Shown here piece after piece: positions 52,530-61,389 of a stretch of DNA of 64,000 nt; position 1 is the first letter of the stretch, and each line of letters starts with the position of its first letter. Source of the DNA: Cellulomonas wangsupingiae (lineage in GTDB: Bacteria; Actinomycetota; Actinomycetes; Actinomycetales; Cellulomonadaceae); contig NZ_CP101989.1 of NCBI RefSeq assembly GCF_024508275.1, forward strand, positions 3,968,001 to 4,032,000, given 5' to 3'. The position numbers were made by a program, and so were the translations under genes. The notes under the pieces are model-generated. The model searched no databases. It saw only the letters and a list, made by a program, of their open reading frames with translations, and was not told the DNA's origin.

Positions 52530-53066
52530 ATGACGCTCGAACGCCGCACCGCCCGCATCCTGATGCGCCCCTGGACGGCCGCCGACCTGGAGCCGTTCGC
52601 CGAGATGAACGCCGACCCCGAGGTGATGCGGTACTTCCCCGCGCCGCTCACGCGGCAGGAGAGCGACGCGCTCGCCGCCCGCGCGCAGGCGTGGCTGGAG
52701 GAGAACGGCTGGGGTCTGTGGGCGCTCGAGGTCGACGGCCGGTTCGCGGGCTTCACCGGGCTGGCCCGCCCGTCGTGGAACCCGTCCCTCACCGAGGTCG
52801 GCTGGCGGCTGCCGCGCTGGGCGTGGGGTCACGGCTACGCCACCGAGGCCGCGCGGCAGGCCCTCGCCGTGGGATTCGACGAGCTCGGGCTGACGGAGGT
52901 CGTCTCGTTCACCGCGGTCGCCAACGAGCGCTCCCGGGCCGTCATGCGGCGGCTGGGCATGACGCGCGACCCGGCCGACGACTTCGACTACCCGCCGAGA
53001 CCCGAGGGGCACCCGCTGCGGCGCCACGTGCTGTACCGGGTCCAGGCGCCCGGCACCTCGTCCTGA
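52530..53066 (+). CDS. RimJ/RimL-type GNAT N-acetyltransferase
   Basis: 178 aa from ATG 52530. The RimJ/L pattern is clear: 'ARILMRPWTAADLEPFAEMN', 'VMRYFPAPLTRQESDALAAR', 'EVGWRLPRWAWGHGYATEAA' (CoA loop Gly-His-Gly) and 'VVSFTAVANERSRAVMRRLG'. It transfers acetyl to an N-terminal or small-molecule amine; the exact target is unknown. Confidence 0.9.
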   Translation: MTLERRTARILMRPWTAADLEPFAEMNADPEVMRYFPAPLTRQESDALAARAQAWLEENGWGLWALEVDGRFAGFTGLARPSWNPSLTEVGWRLPRWAWGHGYATEAARQALAVGFDELGLTEVVSFTAVANERSRAVMRRLGMTRDPADDFDYPPRPEGHPLRRHVLYRVQAPGTSS

Positions 53067-53176
53067 CCGGTCAGCCCACTTCACCCGAGGTCGTCCGTGA
53101 ACCGGCCACGGTCGTCCCACGTCCCGCGCTAGATTCCGCACGCGGACGTGCGCGCACGGTGACCCGAGGAGACGAC

Positions 53177-53908
53177 GTGGGACTGTTCGGCCGGAAGAAG
53201 GGGCACGACGCCGCGCCTGGCCCGGTGCCGGACGGCCGACCCCCGCTGGGACTGTCCCCGGCGGTCCGGGAACGGATAGCGCAGGAGCCCATGGTCGGCA
53301 ACAAGCTCGCCGCGGGCGAGGTCCTGCAGCGCGTGCTCGCGACACTCAAGGACGAGCGCGGCGTGCAGGTGGAGAACGTCGCCACCGCACTGGGGGCCCT
53401 GTCCGGGCGTGCGTGCCACCTGGCCGCGCGGGACGGCCGCGCAAGCCGTCGCCCCGAGTACGCAGGGCGGGACGACCTCCAGGTCGGGACCTCCGACGGG
53501 CGGACCTTCGTGATGGGTCCCGCGATCAGCTGGCCGCTCCTGGAGAGCCCGCACTCCGTGTGGTCGCTGGTCGCCGGGTACGCCCAGAGCCAGGGCGCTC
53601 CCCTGCCGGACGTGCACGAGCTGGTCCGGCACAGCGCTGCCACCGTCGGCGGACCCGAGTTCGGCCGGCCGCGGTACGCGCCCCGCACGGCGCCGACTGC
53701 CCTGCCCATCGACCACCTGGGGGCGTGGGAGCCGATGCTCGCGCACATCGTCCCCCTGGCACCGGACCCGCAGCAGTGGCCCGTCGTCTACGGGCTCGCC
53801 GTCCAAGGGCTCTTCCAGATGACCGGCGGACAGTTCGACCTCACCGTCCTGACCCGCGTCGTCATGGACAGCGCGCTCGCGACGTCGAAGATCCCCGTCG
53901 CGTCGTAG
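53177..53908 (+). CDS. Hypothetical protein, 243 aa
   Basis: GTG 53177 with GAGG upstream. It starts 'GLFGRKKGHDAAPGP', a basic leader common in actinobacterial cytoplasmic proteins. A helical region has 'RIAQEPMVGNKLAAGEVLQR' and later 'VWSLVAGYAQSQGAPLPDVH'. There are no membrane segments or known motifs. Good codon usage supports a real gene. A hairpin follows its stop, so it is a single-gene transcript. Confidence 0.7.
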   Translation: MGLFGRKKGHDAAPGPVPDGRPPLGLSPAVRERIAQEPMVGNKLAAGEVLQRVLATLKDERGVQVENVATALGALSGRACHLAARDGRASRRPEYAGRDDLQVGTSDGRTFVMGPAISWPLLESPHSVWSLVAGYAQSQGAPLPDVHELVRHSAATVGGPEFGRPRYAPRTAPTALPIDHLGAWEPMLAHIVPLAPDPQQWPVVYGLAVQGLFQMTGGQFDLTVLTRVVMDSALATSKIPVAS

Positions 53909-53920
53909 CGGCCGGCTCGG

Positions 53921-53953
53921 CGCCCGTCCCTTAATCGATTCCGGGGACGGGCG
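53921..53953 (+). terminator. Terminator hairpin after the 243-aa gene
   Basis: Perfect 10-bp arms CGCCCGTCCC (53921-53930) and GGGACGGGCG (53944-53953) with a 13-base AT-containing loop, starting 12 bases after the stop. Confidence 0.7.
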
Positions 53954-53988
53954 GCCGACCGCGCGGCCGCGTCCCCGACCTACCGTGG

Positions 53989-54000
53989 GGAAGCGCTCCA
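53989..54000. promoter_or_regulatory. CelR-like box upstream of the GH9 gene
   Basis: GGAAGCGCTCCA lies 74 bases before the GH9 start. It matches 10 of 12 positions of the inner part of TGGGAGCGCTCCCA, the operator bound by the LacI-family cellulase regulator CelR of Thermobifida. This suggests cellobiose-responsive control distinct from the GAACGTT group. Confidence 0.6.
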
Positions 54001-54073
54001 CGGCGGCCGGGCCCAGCGTCGGGCGGCCACCGGGTGCGAGCGCCGCCTCGTCGTCGCCCACCTGAGGACTGCC

Positions 54074-56830
54074 ATGTCTCCGATCACCCGACGGCGCGCG
54101 CCGCGCCGCGTCCGGGCCGCCGCTCTCGCGGTCGTCGCGGTCGCCACAGCCCTGACCGTCGCCGGCGCCACGGCCCCTGCGGCCGTCGCCGCCCCGGACC
54201 CGGGCACGCCGGTCAAGGTCAACCAGGTCGCCTACGTGCCCGGCGTCGCCAAGGTCGCGACGCTCGTCAGCACGTCGACCACTCCGGTCGCCTGGACGCT
54301 GCGGGACGCGGCCGGCCGCACCGTCGCCGAGGGCACGTCCACGGTCAAGGGCGCCGACACCCTGTCCGGCGACCGGACGCACCTCATCGACTTCTCGTCG
54401 TACGACACCCCGGGCTCCGGGTACGTGCTGTCCGCGGGCGGCTCGAGCAGCCTGCCGTTCGACATCTCCGCCGACCCCCTGAAGAAGCTCCGGTACGACT
54501 CGCTGGCGTTCTTCTACCACCAGCGCTCGGGCATCGCGATCGAGGCGCAGTACGTCGGCAGCACGTACGCGCGCGCCGCCGGGCACCTGGGCGTCGCGCC
54601 CAACCAGGGCGACACGAACGTCCCGTGCCGCACGTCGTGCGGGTACAGCCTGGACGTGCGCGGCGGCTGGTACGACGCGGGTGACCAGGGCAAGTACGTC
54701 GTCAACGGCGGCATCGCGACGTGGCAGCTGCAGAACGCGTACGAGCGGACGCTGCACGTCGACGGCGCGGACCCCGAGGCGCTGGGCGACGGGACCCTCG
54801 CGATCCCCGAACGCGCGAACGGCGTGCCGGACGTGCTCGACGAGGCGCGGTGGGAGGTGGAGTTCCTGCTGCGCATGCAGGTGCCCGCGGGCCGCACCGA
54901 CGCCGGCATGGTGCACCACAAGATGCACGACGAGAACTGGACGGGGATCCCGACGATCCCGTCGCAGGACGCCCAGCGGCGCATTCTCGCGCCGGTCAGC
55001 ACGGCCGCGACCCTCAACATGGCGGCCGTCGCCGCCCAGGCCTCGCGCCTGTGGGAGTCGTACGACCCCGCGTTCTCCGCCCGGGCCCTGACGGCCGCGC
55101 AGACCGCGTACGCGGCGGCCGAGGCGAACCCGAACCGGCTCGCGTCCAGCACCGACGGCACGGGCGGCGGCGCCTACAGCGACGCCTCGGTGACCGACGA
55201 GTTCTACTGGGCCGCGGCCGAGCTGTACGCGACGACGGGTGAGTCGTCCTACCGCGCCGACGTCACCGGGTCCTCGTTCTACAAGGGTGTGAGCTTCGCG
55301 CAGCGCGGCTACGACTGGGGCTGGACGGCTGGCCTGGGCGACACCACCCTCGCCCTGGTGCCGACGGGCCTGCCCGCGGCCGATGTCGCGGCGACGCGCT
55401 CCGCGATCGTGTCGTTCGCCGACGCGGCCCTGACGCGGCTGGCGAACCAGGCCTACCCGGCGCCCAACAACGCCGGGACCGTCTACTACTGGGGCTCGAA
55501 CGGCCAGGTCGCGAACAACGCCAACGCCCTGGCCCTCGCGTACGACTTCACGGGCGAGGCGAAGTACCGGACCGCCGTGTACGGCGCGCTCGACTACTTC
55601 CAGGGTCGCAACCCGCTCAACCAGTCGTACGTCGCGGGCTACGGCGAGAAGGCCGTGCGCAACGTGCACCACCGGTTCTGGGCGAACCAGAACGACGCGT
55701 CCCTGCCGATCGCGCCGCCCGGGTCGTTCTCCGGTGGCCCCAACAGCGAGCTGCAGGACCCGGTCGCCGCCGCCGAGCTCGCCGGCTGCGCGCCCCAGAA
55801 GTGCTTCGTCGACGACATCGAGGCGTACTCCGTCAACGAGGTCGCGATCAACTGGAACTCGGCGCTCGCGTGGCTGACCGCGTGGGCGGCCGAGCAGGCG
55901 GGCGAGGTGACGCCCGCCGACACCACCGCACCCAGCGCCCCGGGCGCCCCCACCGCGAGCGCCGTCGCCGACACGTCGGTGACGCTGGCGTGGGCGGCGT
56001 CGACCGATGCGGAGAGCGGGGTCGCGGGGTACGACGTGGTGAATGCCGCCGGTGCCGTCGTCGCGACGTCGACCACGACGAGCGCGACGGTCTCCGGCCT
56101 GACGGCGGACACGGCGTACACGTTCACGGTCCGCGCGCGCAACGGCGCGGGCCTGACGTCGACGTCGGCGCCCGTCTCCGTCCGCACCACGGGCGGCGGC
56201 ACACCCGTGGACGCCCCGCCGTCGACGCCCGGTACGCCCGTCGCCTCGGCCGTGGCCACGACGGAGCTGACGCTCACATGGGCGGCGTCCACCGACGACG
56301 TCCGCGTCGCCGGGTACGACGTGCTCCGGGTCGAGGGCGGCACGCAGACGGTCGTCGCCACGTCGACCACCCCGTCCGTCACCCTGACCGGGCTCGCGGC
56401 GGACGGCGTGTACACGTTCGTCGTGCGCGCCCGGGACTCGGCCGGCCAGCTCTCCGGCGTCTCCGCGCCGGTCACCGTCGACCTGTCGCCCCGCAACACC
56501 CCGACACCGACACCGACCGCCTCCTGCAAGGTGACGTACACGGCGAACTCGTGGGGCACGGGCTTCACGGCCGCGGTCACGGTGACCAACACGGGCTCGA
56601 CCGCGTGGTCGTCGTGGCAGCTCGGCTTCACGTTCCCGGGCGACCAGAAGGTCACCCAGGGCTGGAGCGCGACGTGGAGCCAGAGCGGCGCCGCGGTCAC
56701 CGCGACCAACGCGGCCTGGAACGGCTCGCTCGCGGCGGGCGGGTCGACGAGCATCGGGTTCAACGGCTCGTACAGCGGCACCAACGCGGCGCCCACGGGC
56801 TTCACGGTGAACGGAGCGTCCTGCTCCTGA
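54074..56830 (+). CDS. Secreted GH9 cellulase: CelD_N-GH9-FN3-FN3-CBM2
   Basis: 918 aa from ATG 54074. Twin-arginine-containing signal peptide about 1-40 (cleavage near AVAA). Ig-like CelD_N domain about 46-125; GH9 barrel about 135-610, with base Asp201/Asp204 in '[12 protein letters not shown]', the 'VRNVHHRFW' block and acid Glu589 in '[13 protein letters not shown]'. Two fibronectin III domains at about 617-705 and 712-800, a Pro/Thr linker, then CBM2 at 815-918 ending Cys-Ser. The Ig-GH9 arrangement is typical of processive or non-reducing-end endoglucanases. It degrades crystalline cellulose outside the cell. Confidence 0.96.
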   Translation: MSPITRRRAPRRVRAAALAVVAVATALTVAGATAPAAVAAPDPGTPVKVNQVAYVPGVAKVATLVSTSTTPVAWTLRDAAGRTVAEGTSTVKGADTLSGDRTHLIDFSSYDTPGSGYVLSAGGSSSLPFDISADPLKKLRYDSLAFFYHQRSGIAIEAQYVGSTYARAAGHLGVAPNQGDTNVPCRTSCGYSLDVRGGWYDAGDQGKYVVNGGIATWQLQNAYERTLHVDGADPEALGDGTLAIPERANGVPDVLDEARWEVEFLLRMQVPAGRTDAGMVHHKMHDENWTGIPTIPSQDAQRRILAPVSTAATLNMAAVAAQASRLWESYDPAFSARALTAAQTAYAAAEANPNRLASSTDGTGGGAYSDASVTDEFYWAAAELYATTGESSYRADVTGSSFYKGVSFAQRGYDWGWTAGLGDTTLALVPTGLPAADVAATRSAIVSFADAALTRLANQAYPAPNNAGTVYYWGSNGQVANNANALALAYDFTGEAKYRTAVYGALDYFQGRNPLNQSYVAGYGEKAVRNVHHRFWANQNDASLPIAPPGSFSGGPNSELQDPVAAAELAGCAPQKCFVDDIEAYSVNEVAINWNSALAWLTAWAAEQAGEVTPADTTAPSAPGAPTASAVADTSVTLAWAASTDAESGVAGYDVVNAAGAVVATSTTTSATVSGLTADTAYTFTVRARNGAGLTSTSAPVSVRTTGGGTPVDAPPSTPGTPVASAVATTELTLTWAASTDDVRVAGYDVLRVEGGTQTVVATSTTPSVTLTGLAADGVYTFVVRARDSAGQLSGVSAPVTVDLSPRNTPTPTPTASCKVTYTANSWGTGFTAAVTVTNTGSTAWSSWQLGFTFPGDQKVTQGWSATWSQSGAAVTATNAAWNGSLAAGGSTSIGFNGSYSGTNAAPTGFTVNGASCS

Positions 56831-56839
56831 GCAGAACGG

Positions 56840-56857
56840 CCCGGGGCGTCCCCCGGG
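56840..56857 (+). terminator. Terminator hairpin after the GH9 gene
   Basis: CCCGGGG-CGTC-CCCCGGG (7-bp perfect arms), 9 bases after the GH9 stop, followed by further GC-rich palindromic sequence to about 56900. Confidence 0.65.
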
Positions 56858-56981
56858 GTCGACGGCGGCCGTCGGTCCTCGTGACCGGCGGCCGTCGCCG
56901 TGCCGGCGCTCGATGCCGCGAGGTCGATCCTCTGCGTCCGTTCCTCGACGTCCGGGGCCACCGCCGCCCTAGTGTCGGGAC

Positions 56982-57518
56982 GTGGTCTCTCCCCAGGCAC
57001 TGAGCGAGGCGGACCGGCGCACGGTCGCCGGGTGGGCGGCGGACTGCGCGGAGCGCGTCCTGCCGCTCTTCGAGGCGGAGGCACCGGACGACGACCGCCC
57101 GCGCGACGCGATCGCACGCGCCCGGGCGTTCAGCCGCGGTGAGCTGCGCGCCGCCGACGAGATCCGCCGGCGCTTCGTCGCCGGCCGCGCCGCGAACGCC
57201 GTCAGCTCGCCCGCGGCCGTCGCCGCGGCCAGAGCGGCGGCGCAGGCCTCGGGCGTCGCCCACATGGGTGCGCACGCCCTGGGGGCCGCGGCCTACGCCG
57301 CGAAGGCTGCCGGCCTCGCGCTCCCGGATCGCCCGGACGCGCTCGACGAGGAGGTCCGCGAGCAGGTGCACCGCATGAGCGCGGACACCCGGGCGGCGCT
57401 GCGGCGTCTCCCCCTGCTCGGTGAGGACACGGCGGGACCGCTCGGGTCGGGGCTGCTGGCGTCCGGCGTCCTCGCGACCGTCATCCGCATGATCCAGGCG
57501 GACCTGGCCACGTCCTGA
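56982..57518 (+). CDS. Imm5-like putative immunity protein
   Basis: 178 aa from GTG 56982. The all-helical pattern 'WAADCAERVLPLFEAEAPDD', 'DAIARARAFSRGELR' and 'AHMGAHALGAAAYAAKAAGL' is what I know from the Imm5/'putative immunity protein' family of actinobacteria, also found under misleading SbcC-like names. Such proteins can neutralise polymorphic toxins. No toxin gene lies next to it here, so it is an orphan or has another role. Assignment by pattern only. Confidence 0.72.
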   Translation: MVSPQALSEADRRTVAGWAADCAERVLPLFEAEAPDDDRPRDAIARARAFSRGELRAADEIRRRFVAGRAANAVSSPAAVAAARAAAQASGVAHMGAHALGAAAYAAKAAGLALPDRPDALDEEVREQVHRMSADTRAALRRLPLLGEDTAGPLGSGLLASGVLATVIRMIQADLATS

Positions 57519-57615
57519 CGTCGCGGACGTAGCGGCCCCGGAAGACCTCGAACCGTCGGGCGGGAGGGCTGCACCCGGGTCGTGTACAGGCGGTCGGTGG
57601 GCCTGCGAGCATGCA

Positions 57616-58647
57616 GTGGTGTCCACCGGGACGGGGGGCCTCCGGCCGTCGCGCACGCGGCTCCGCCTGCTCGCGCTGCTGCTCTTCCTCGTCGCGCCCG
57701 TCTGTGCGGAGTACCTGACCGCCTACGACCCGGAGGTGACGGGTCAGCCGGCCGCACTCATCGGTGGGCTGGTCATCATCGGACCGTTGTACGGCGCACC
57801 CGCCGTCCTGATCCGGGAGCTCGCGGCACGCACCGGGATGCACTGGACGGGCATCCTCGCGATGGCCGGGGCGTTCGGCGTCGTGCAGGCGGGCGTGGTG
57901 GACCAGTCGCTGTTCGCGCAGCACTACCCCGGCTACGCGTGGTGGGGACAGGTGGCGGCGCGGACGCTGATCCCGCCGCTCGGGGTCAGTGGTGCGTTCG
58001 CCCTGAACTTCCTGCTCGGGCACGTCATCTGGAGCATCAGCGCGCCGGTCGCGCTCGTCGAGGCGCTCGACCGCCGGCCCGGACGGCAGCCCTGGCTGGG
58101 CCGCGTCGGGCTGGTCGTCCTCGGAGTGCTGTGGGCGCTCGCGTCGGTGCTCGTCTGGTCCGACATCCGCGGCGCGGGCAGCGACCAGGCCTCCGCTGCG
58201 CAGATCGCGGCCGCGCTCGCCCTGGCGGCCGCGCTCGTGGCCGTCGCGTTCACGTTCGGTCGTCGCCGCCTGCCGGCTCCCACCGAGGGACGAGTGCCGC
58301 GGCCGGCGATGGTGCTCGGCCTCGTCCTCGTCGCGGCTGCCGGCTACCAGGCCATTCCGTCGACCTGGCTCGGCGTGGCGCTCGGGACCGCCGTCGTGCT
58401 CGTGGTCGCGCTCGTCGTGACGCGGTGGTCGCGGTCCGCGTCGTGGGGTCCGCGGCATGCTGCGGCCGTCGCGGGGGCGGCGGTCGTGGCGCGGGCGCTG
58501 GTCGGGTTCCAGTCGGTCGCATCGACCGACCCGCAGCCGCCAGGGGGCTTCGCCCAGAACACGGTCCTGCTGGTGACGGCGTTGGCGCTGGTCGTTGCGG
58601 CGATGAGGGCCGGGCGCCCCGCGACGCAGGACGTGGGAGGAGAGTGA
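57616..58647 (+). CDS. Polytopic membrane protein of unknown function, 343 aa
   Basis: GTG 57616. About nine hydrophobic helices, beginning with 'LALLLFLVAPVCAEYLTAY' and including 'ALIGGLVIIGPLYGAPAVLI' and 'PAMVLGLVLVAAAGYQAI'. The first helix and the acidic 'AEYL' recall a conserved actinobacterial hypothetical family. There is no transport or enzyme motif. Its stop overlaps a possible small ORF (GTGA). Confidence 0.75.
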   Translation: MVSTGTGGLRPSRTRLRLLALLLFLVAPVCAEYLTAYDPEVTGQPAALIGGLVIIGPLYGAPAVLIRELAARTGMHWTGILAMAGAFGVVQAGVVDQSLFAQHYPGYAWWGQVAARTLIPPLGVSGAFALNFLLGHVIWSISAPVALVEALDRRPGRQPWLGRVGLVVLGVLWALASVLVWSDIRGAGSDQASAAQIAAALALAAALVAVAFTFGRRRLPAPTEGRVPRPAMVLGLVLVAAAGYQAIPSTWLGVALGTAVVLVVALVVTRWSRSASWGPRHAAAVAGAAVVARALVGFQSVASTDPQPPGGFAQNTVLLVTALALVVAAMRAGRPATQDVGGE

Positions 58648-58766
58648 GCACGGAGGGTGCCGACGACGTGCTGCGCGCAGCCGACCCGTACCGGCGGAGC
58701 GCCGGACGCCCCGGACCGACCGTCGTCCGCGGCTCGCACCGGCCGCGGGCGTCGTCGGCGTCGTGA
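58644..58766 (+). CDS. Possible small ORF, 40 aa
   Basis: GTG 58644 overlaps the stop of the membrane protein gene (GTGA) and has GGGAGGAGA immediately upstream, an unusually good coupling signal. The product starts 'STEGADDVLRAADPYRRSAG' and ends Arg/Ser-rich. It may be a real micropeptide or the truncated beginning of a lost gene. No homologue comes to mind. Confidence 0.3.
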   Translation: MSTEGADDVLRAADPYRRSAGRPGPTVVRGSHRPRASSAS

Positions 58767-58964
58767 TCTCGGGGTCGCGGTGGCGCAGGTGTGGACGCGA
58801 CAGGGCGCGCCTTGACGCGGGTGTGGTGCGGCGCAGCCGGACGAGCCCCGCGGGCGTCGCTCAGCCCGGACCCAGCCGGGACGGCGTCCCGTACACCTCG
58901 CACGACACGAGCCCGTGGCCGGACGCGGCGACGTCCCGGCCGGCCGGGTGAGCACGTCCTTCGC

Positions 58965-59414
58965 TCAGGCCCCTCGCCCGGACCGCACGTGCTCGACCGC
59001 GAGGCGCACGATCTCCGGCGTGGGGGCACCGAGCGGGACCTCGTCGAGCAGCACCCACGCGGCGAAGTCGGTCGTCCCCCCGACCTCGGTCGTCCCGAGC
59101 TCGCCGCCCACCACCCGGGCGCCGAACAGCACGCGCACGGACTTGACGGGACGTCGACCGTCGCCGGCCGGTCGGGTGAACGAGTGGGTCGTCAACGGCG
59201 CGTCGAGCTCGACCTCGTAGCCCGTCTCCTCGCGCACCTCGCGCACCACCGCCTCCTCGACGGACTCGTGGAACTCGACGCCGCCGCCGGGCAGGGTCCA
59301 GCTCGGCGTGGACCCGTTGAACCAGGTGAGCAGGATGTGCTCGCCGTCGCTGACGACCGCGTAGGCCGCCACGCGCGTGTCGTACTCGGTGAACTCCACG
59401 GTCTCCTCCGCCAC
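58965..59414 (-). CDS. NUDIX hydrolase
   Basis: 149 aa from GTG 59414; a longer frame adds a low-complexity Arg/Pro leader. The Nudix box is complete: 'GGGVEFHESVEEAVVREVRE' followed by ETGYEVEL, giving G-x5-E-x7-REVREETGYE. The core strand 'AAYAVVSDGEHILLTWFNGS' precedes it. It hydrolyses a nucleoside diphosphate linked to another moiety; the substrate is unknown. The roughly 200 bases upstream of 58965 (58767-58964) show no further gene. Confidence 0.93.
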   Translation of the reverse strand: MAEETVEFTEYDTRVAAYAVVSDGEHILLTWFNGSTPSWTLPGGGVEFHESVEEAVVREVREETGYEVELDAPLTTHSFTRPAGDGRRPVKSVRVLFGARVVGGELGTTEVGGTTDFAAWVLLDEVPLGAPTPEIVRLAVEHVRSGRGA

Positions 59415-59498
59415 GACGTCGTCCCGCCGTGCCGGGCGGGGACGGCGTCCTCGCGGATCGGTCGGCTCGCGGAGACTACCGGCACGCGTCTGCGGCAC

Positions 59499-59939
59499 TC
59501 AGGCGCGCGGTGCGGGCGGCCCGCCGTACACCGGGCCGGTCCACTGCCCGGTGTACGGCGGCGTCGCACCGTAGGGTCCGTGGGGCGCGGCGGGGGCGGA
59601 GCGGCGGCGGCGCATGTTGCTCATGATCAGGACGTTGACGAGGTGGAGCACGCCGAGCAGGAGGGCCAGCCCGCCGAGCCTGGACGCCAGCGCCTCGATG
59701 GCGTCCTGGGTGGAGACGATCGGGTGGCTCACCTGCAGGTTGAGGGCCACGAAGCCGAGGTTCACGAGGTAGAACCCGACGACCAGGAGCCGGTTGGTGG
59801 CGGCGGCGATCCTCTCGTCCCCGCGGAAGACGTCGACGAGGAAGACCTCCCCGTTGCGCGTGAGGGTCCGGGCGACCCAGATCGTCAGCCCGACGCTGAC
59901 CGCGAGGTAGACGAGGTAGGTGAGGACGTTCGCGTTCAT
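59499..59939 (-). CDS. Three-helix membrane protein with Pro/Tyr/Gly tail
   Basis: 146 aa from ATG 59939. Helices at about 6-28 ('YLVYLAVSVGLTIWVARTL'), 50-72 ('LLVVGFYLVNLGFVALNLQV') and 90-108 ('LALLLGVLHLVNVLIM'), then a cytoplasmic tail rich in Pro, Tyr and Gly ('GPYGATPPYTGQWTGPVYGG'). A frameshifted paralogue of its C-terminal half lies at the right edge of the window. Two palindromes upstream point to regulation. Function unknown. Confidence 0.78.
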   Translation of the reverse strand: MNANVLTYLVYLAVSVGLTIWVARTLTRNGEVFLVDVFRGDERIAAATNRLLVVGFYLVNLGFVALNLQVSHPIVSTQDAIEALASRLGGLALLLGVLHLVNVLIMSNMRRRRSAPAAPHGPYGATPPYTGQWTGPVYGGPPAPRA

Positions 59940-59973
59940 GGGTCGCTCCCTTGTGCCGGACGTCAGCCGGGTG

Positions 59974-60034
59974 GTCCCGGCTAGTTGAACATGTTCAACA
60001 CGTCCAACGTAGAGGCTCGTCTGAACATGTTCAA
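59974..60034. promoter_or_regulatory. Two copies of palindrome TGAACATGTTCA
   Basis: GTTGAACATGTTCAAC (59984-59999, perfect 16-bp palindrome) and TGAACATGTTCA (60022-60033) have centres 36 bases apart. They lie upstream of the membrane-protein gene (start 59939, minus) and divergent to the ArsR gene. They form a strong candidate tandem operator for a dimeric regulator. Confidence 0.65.
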
Positions 60035-60076
60035 GTGATGCCGGTCTCGCTCGATCCAATGGGTACCCTTCCGGTT

Positions 60077-60096
60077 ACGTACCAGACCGGGTACGT
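60077..60096. promoter_or_regulatory. Inverted repeat ACGTACC-N6-GGTACGT before the ArsR gene
   Basis: 7-bp perfect arms (60077-60083, 60090-60096), ending 7 bases before the ArsR ATG. It is a likely autoregulatory ArsR operator. The first arm is part of CGGTTACGTACC, which recurs with one change at 62340-62351. Confidence 0.55.
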
Positions 60097-60103
60097 TCGA
60101 CCC

Positions 60104-60421
60104 ATGGACGCCGTCCTCCAGGCCCTGGCCGACCCGAGCCGTCGTACCGTGCTCGCGATCCTGCGCGACCACGAGGCGACGGCGGGCGAGCTCGCCGACG
60201 CCCTGCCCATCGCCCGGCCCGGCGTCTCGCGGCACCTGCGGGTGCTCCGGGAGGCGGGCCTGGTCGAGTCGCGGCAGGAGGCGCAGCGGCGCATCTACCG
60301 GCTGCGGCCGGAGGCGCTCGTCGAGGTCGACGAGTGGCTCGAGGACTACCGCGCGCTGTGGACCCAGCGCCTCGACGCGCTGCACACCGAGATCGCCCGA
60401 GGGAAGAAGGCCAGGTCATGA
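60104..60421 (+). CDS. ArsR family regulator
   Basis: 105 aa from ATG 60104. The winged helix is classic: 'LQALADPSRRTVLAILRDHE', 'ATAGELADALPIARPGVSRH', 'LRVLREAGLVESRQEAQRRI'. There are no metal-binding cysteines, as in the subfamily that sits before SRPBCC genes. It is translationally coupled (ATGA) to an AHSA1-type gene and then a VOC gene. It likely represses this operon, possibly binding the inverted repeat just upstream. Confidence 0.94.
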   Translation: MDAVLQALADPSRRTVLAILRDHEATAGELADALPIARPGVSRHLRVLREAGLVESRQEAQRRIYRLRPEALVEVDEWLEDYRALWTQRLDALHTEIARGKKARS

Positions 60422-60945
60422 GCCCCATCGCCACGATGCGTCCGCTCGACGCCACGACCGGAGCGGTCCGGGTCGAGGACGTGTACGACACCGACATCGA
60501 CGACCTCTGGCAGGCGTGCACCACGTCCGAGCGTCTCGCGCGCTGGGTGGCACAGGTCTCCGGCGACCTGCGGCCCGGCGGCACCGTCGAGGTGACCTTC
60601 ACCAGCTCGTGGTCCGGCACCGCGCGCGTCGAGCGGTGCGACGCACCCCACCACCTGCTCCTGCGCACCTCCTCCCCCGACGGCGGCGAGGAGGGCTGGA
60701 TCGAGGCGTGGCTGACCACCGAGGACGACGGCACGCGCCTCGTCGTCGAGGAGCGCGGTCTACCGCTCGAGGTCCTGCACCACCACGCGGCGGGCTGGCA
60801 CACCCACCTGGAGGACCTGGGACGCGCGCTCGCGCTCGACGCCACCGCCCACCCCGAGGGCTGGTCCACCGACCGGCCCGCACCCCGGTGGGAGCACCGG
60901 TGGACGGAGCTGGCACCGGCGTACGAGGCGGTGGGGCTCGCGTGA
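60418..60945 (+). CDS. SRPBCC (AHSA1-like) domain protein
   Basis: 175 aa from ATG 60418. The START/Bet v1-like fold shows 'VRVEDVYDTDIDDLWQACTT', 'SERLARWVAQVSGDLRPGGT' and 'GWHTHLEDLGRALALDA'. These proteins bind hydrophobic ligands or help chaperones. Position between ArsR and VOC genes, with ATGA and GTGA overlaps, is a recurrent actinobacterial three-gene unit suggesting detection and detoxification of a small molecule. Confidence 0.92.
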   Translation: MSPIATMRPLDATTGAVRVEDVYDTDIDDLWQACTTSERLARWVAQVSGDLRPGGTVEVTFTSSWSGTARVERCDAPHHLLLRTSSPDGGEEGWIEAWLTTEDDGTRLVVEERGLPLEVLHHHAAGWHTHLEDLGRALALDATAHPEGWSTDRPAPRWEHRWTELAPAYEAVGLA

Positions 60946-61352
60946 GCAGCGACGACGTCCGCCTCGGAGCGGTCACGCTGAACGCCCCCGACGCCCTCGC
61001 GCTGGCGCGGTTCTACGCCGACATCACCGGGGGCCGGGCCGAGGGCGCGGCGCAGTGGGCGCACGTCGTCGGGCCCGGTGGGGAGATCGGGTTCCAGCGG
61101 GTCGCCGACTTCCGTCCGCCCACCTGGCCCGACGGCGACGTGCCCATGCACATGCACCTGGACCTCCACGTCCAGGACCTCGCCGCAGCCGAGGCGCGGG
61201 TTCTCGCCGCCGGCGCCACCCGCATGGACACCCAACCCAACGCCGACCACTGCCTGGTCTACGCCGACCCGGCCGGGCACCTCTTCTGCCTGACGCTGTG
61301 GGACGGCGCGCAGGCCGCCGAGCACGTGATGCGCACGGCCGACGGGCGCTGA
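60942..61352 (+). CDS. VOC family protein (glyoxalase/bleomycin-resistance fold)
   Basis: 136 aa from GTG 60942 (GTGA overlap). Two beta-alpha-beta-beta-beta modules: 'LGAVTLNAPDALALARFYAD' in the first and 'DLHVQDLAAAEARVLAAGAT' in the second, ending 'VYADPAGHLFCLTLWDG'. Members are metal-dependent lyases or dioxygenases, or binding proteins. Last gene of the ArsR operon, probably handling the same compound as the SRPBCC protein (inference). Confidence 0.92.
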   Translation: MSSDDVRLGAVTLNAPDALALARFYADITGGRAEGAAQWAHVVGPGGEIGFQRVADFRPPTWPDGDVPMHMHLDLHVQDLAAAEARVLAAGATRMDTQPNADHCLVYADPAGHLFCLTLWDGAQAAEHVMRTADGR

Positions 61353-61389
61353 CCGCGAGGTCCACACGTCCGCTGGTCCCGGCCCGGGG

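Noticed and set aside
53931..53940. TTAATCGATT as a LacI-type operator before GH9
   Set aside because: It is the loop of a perfect 10-bp terminator hairpin for the upstream gene; the CelR-like box nearer the start is a better operator candidate.
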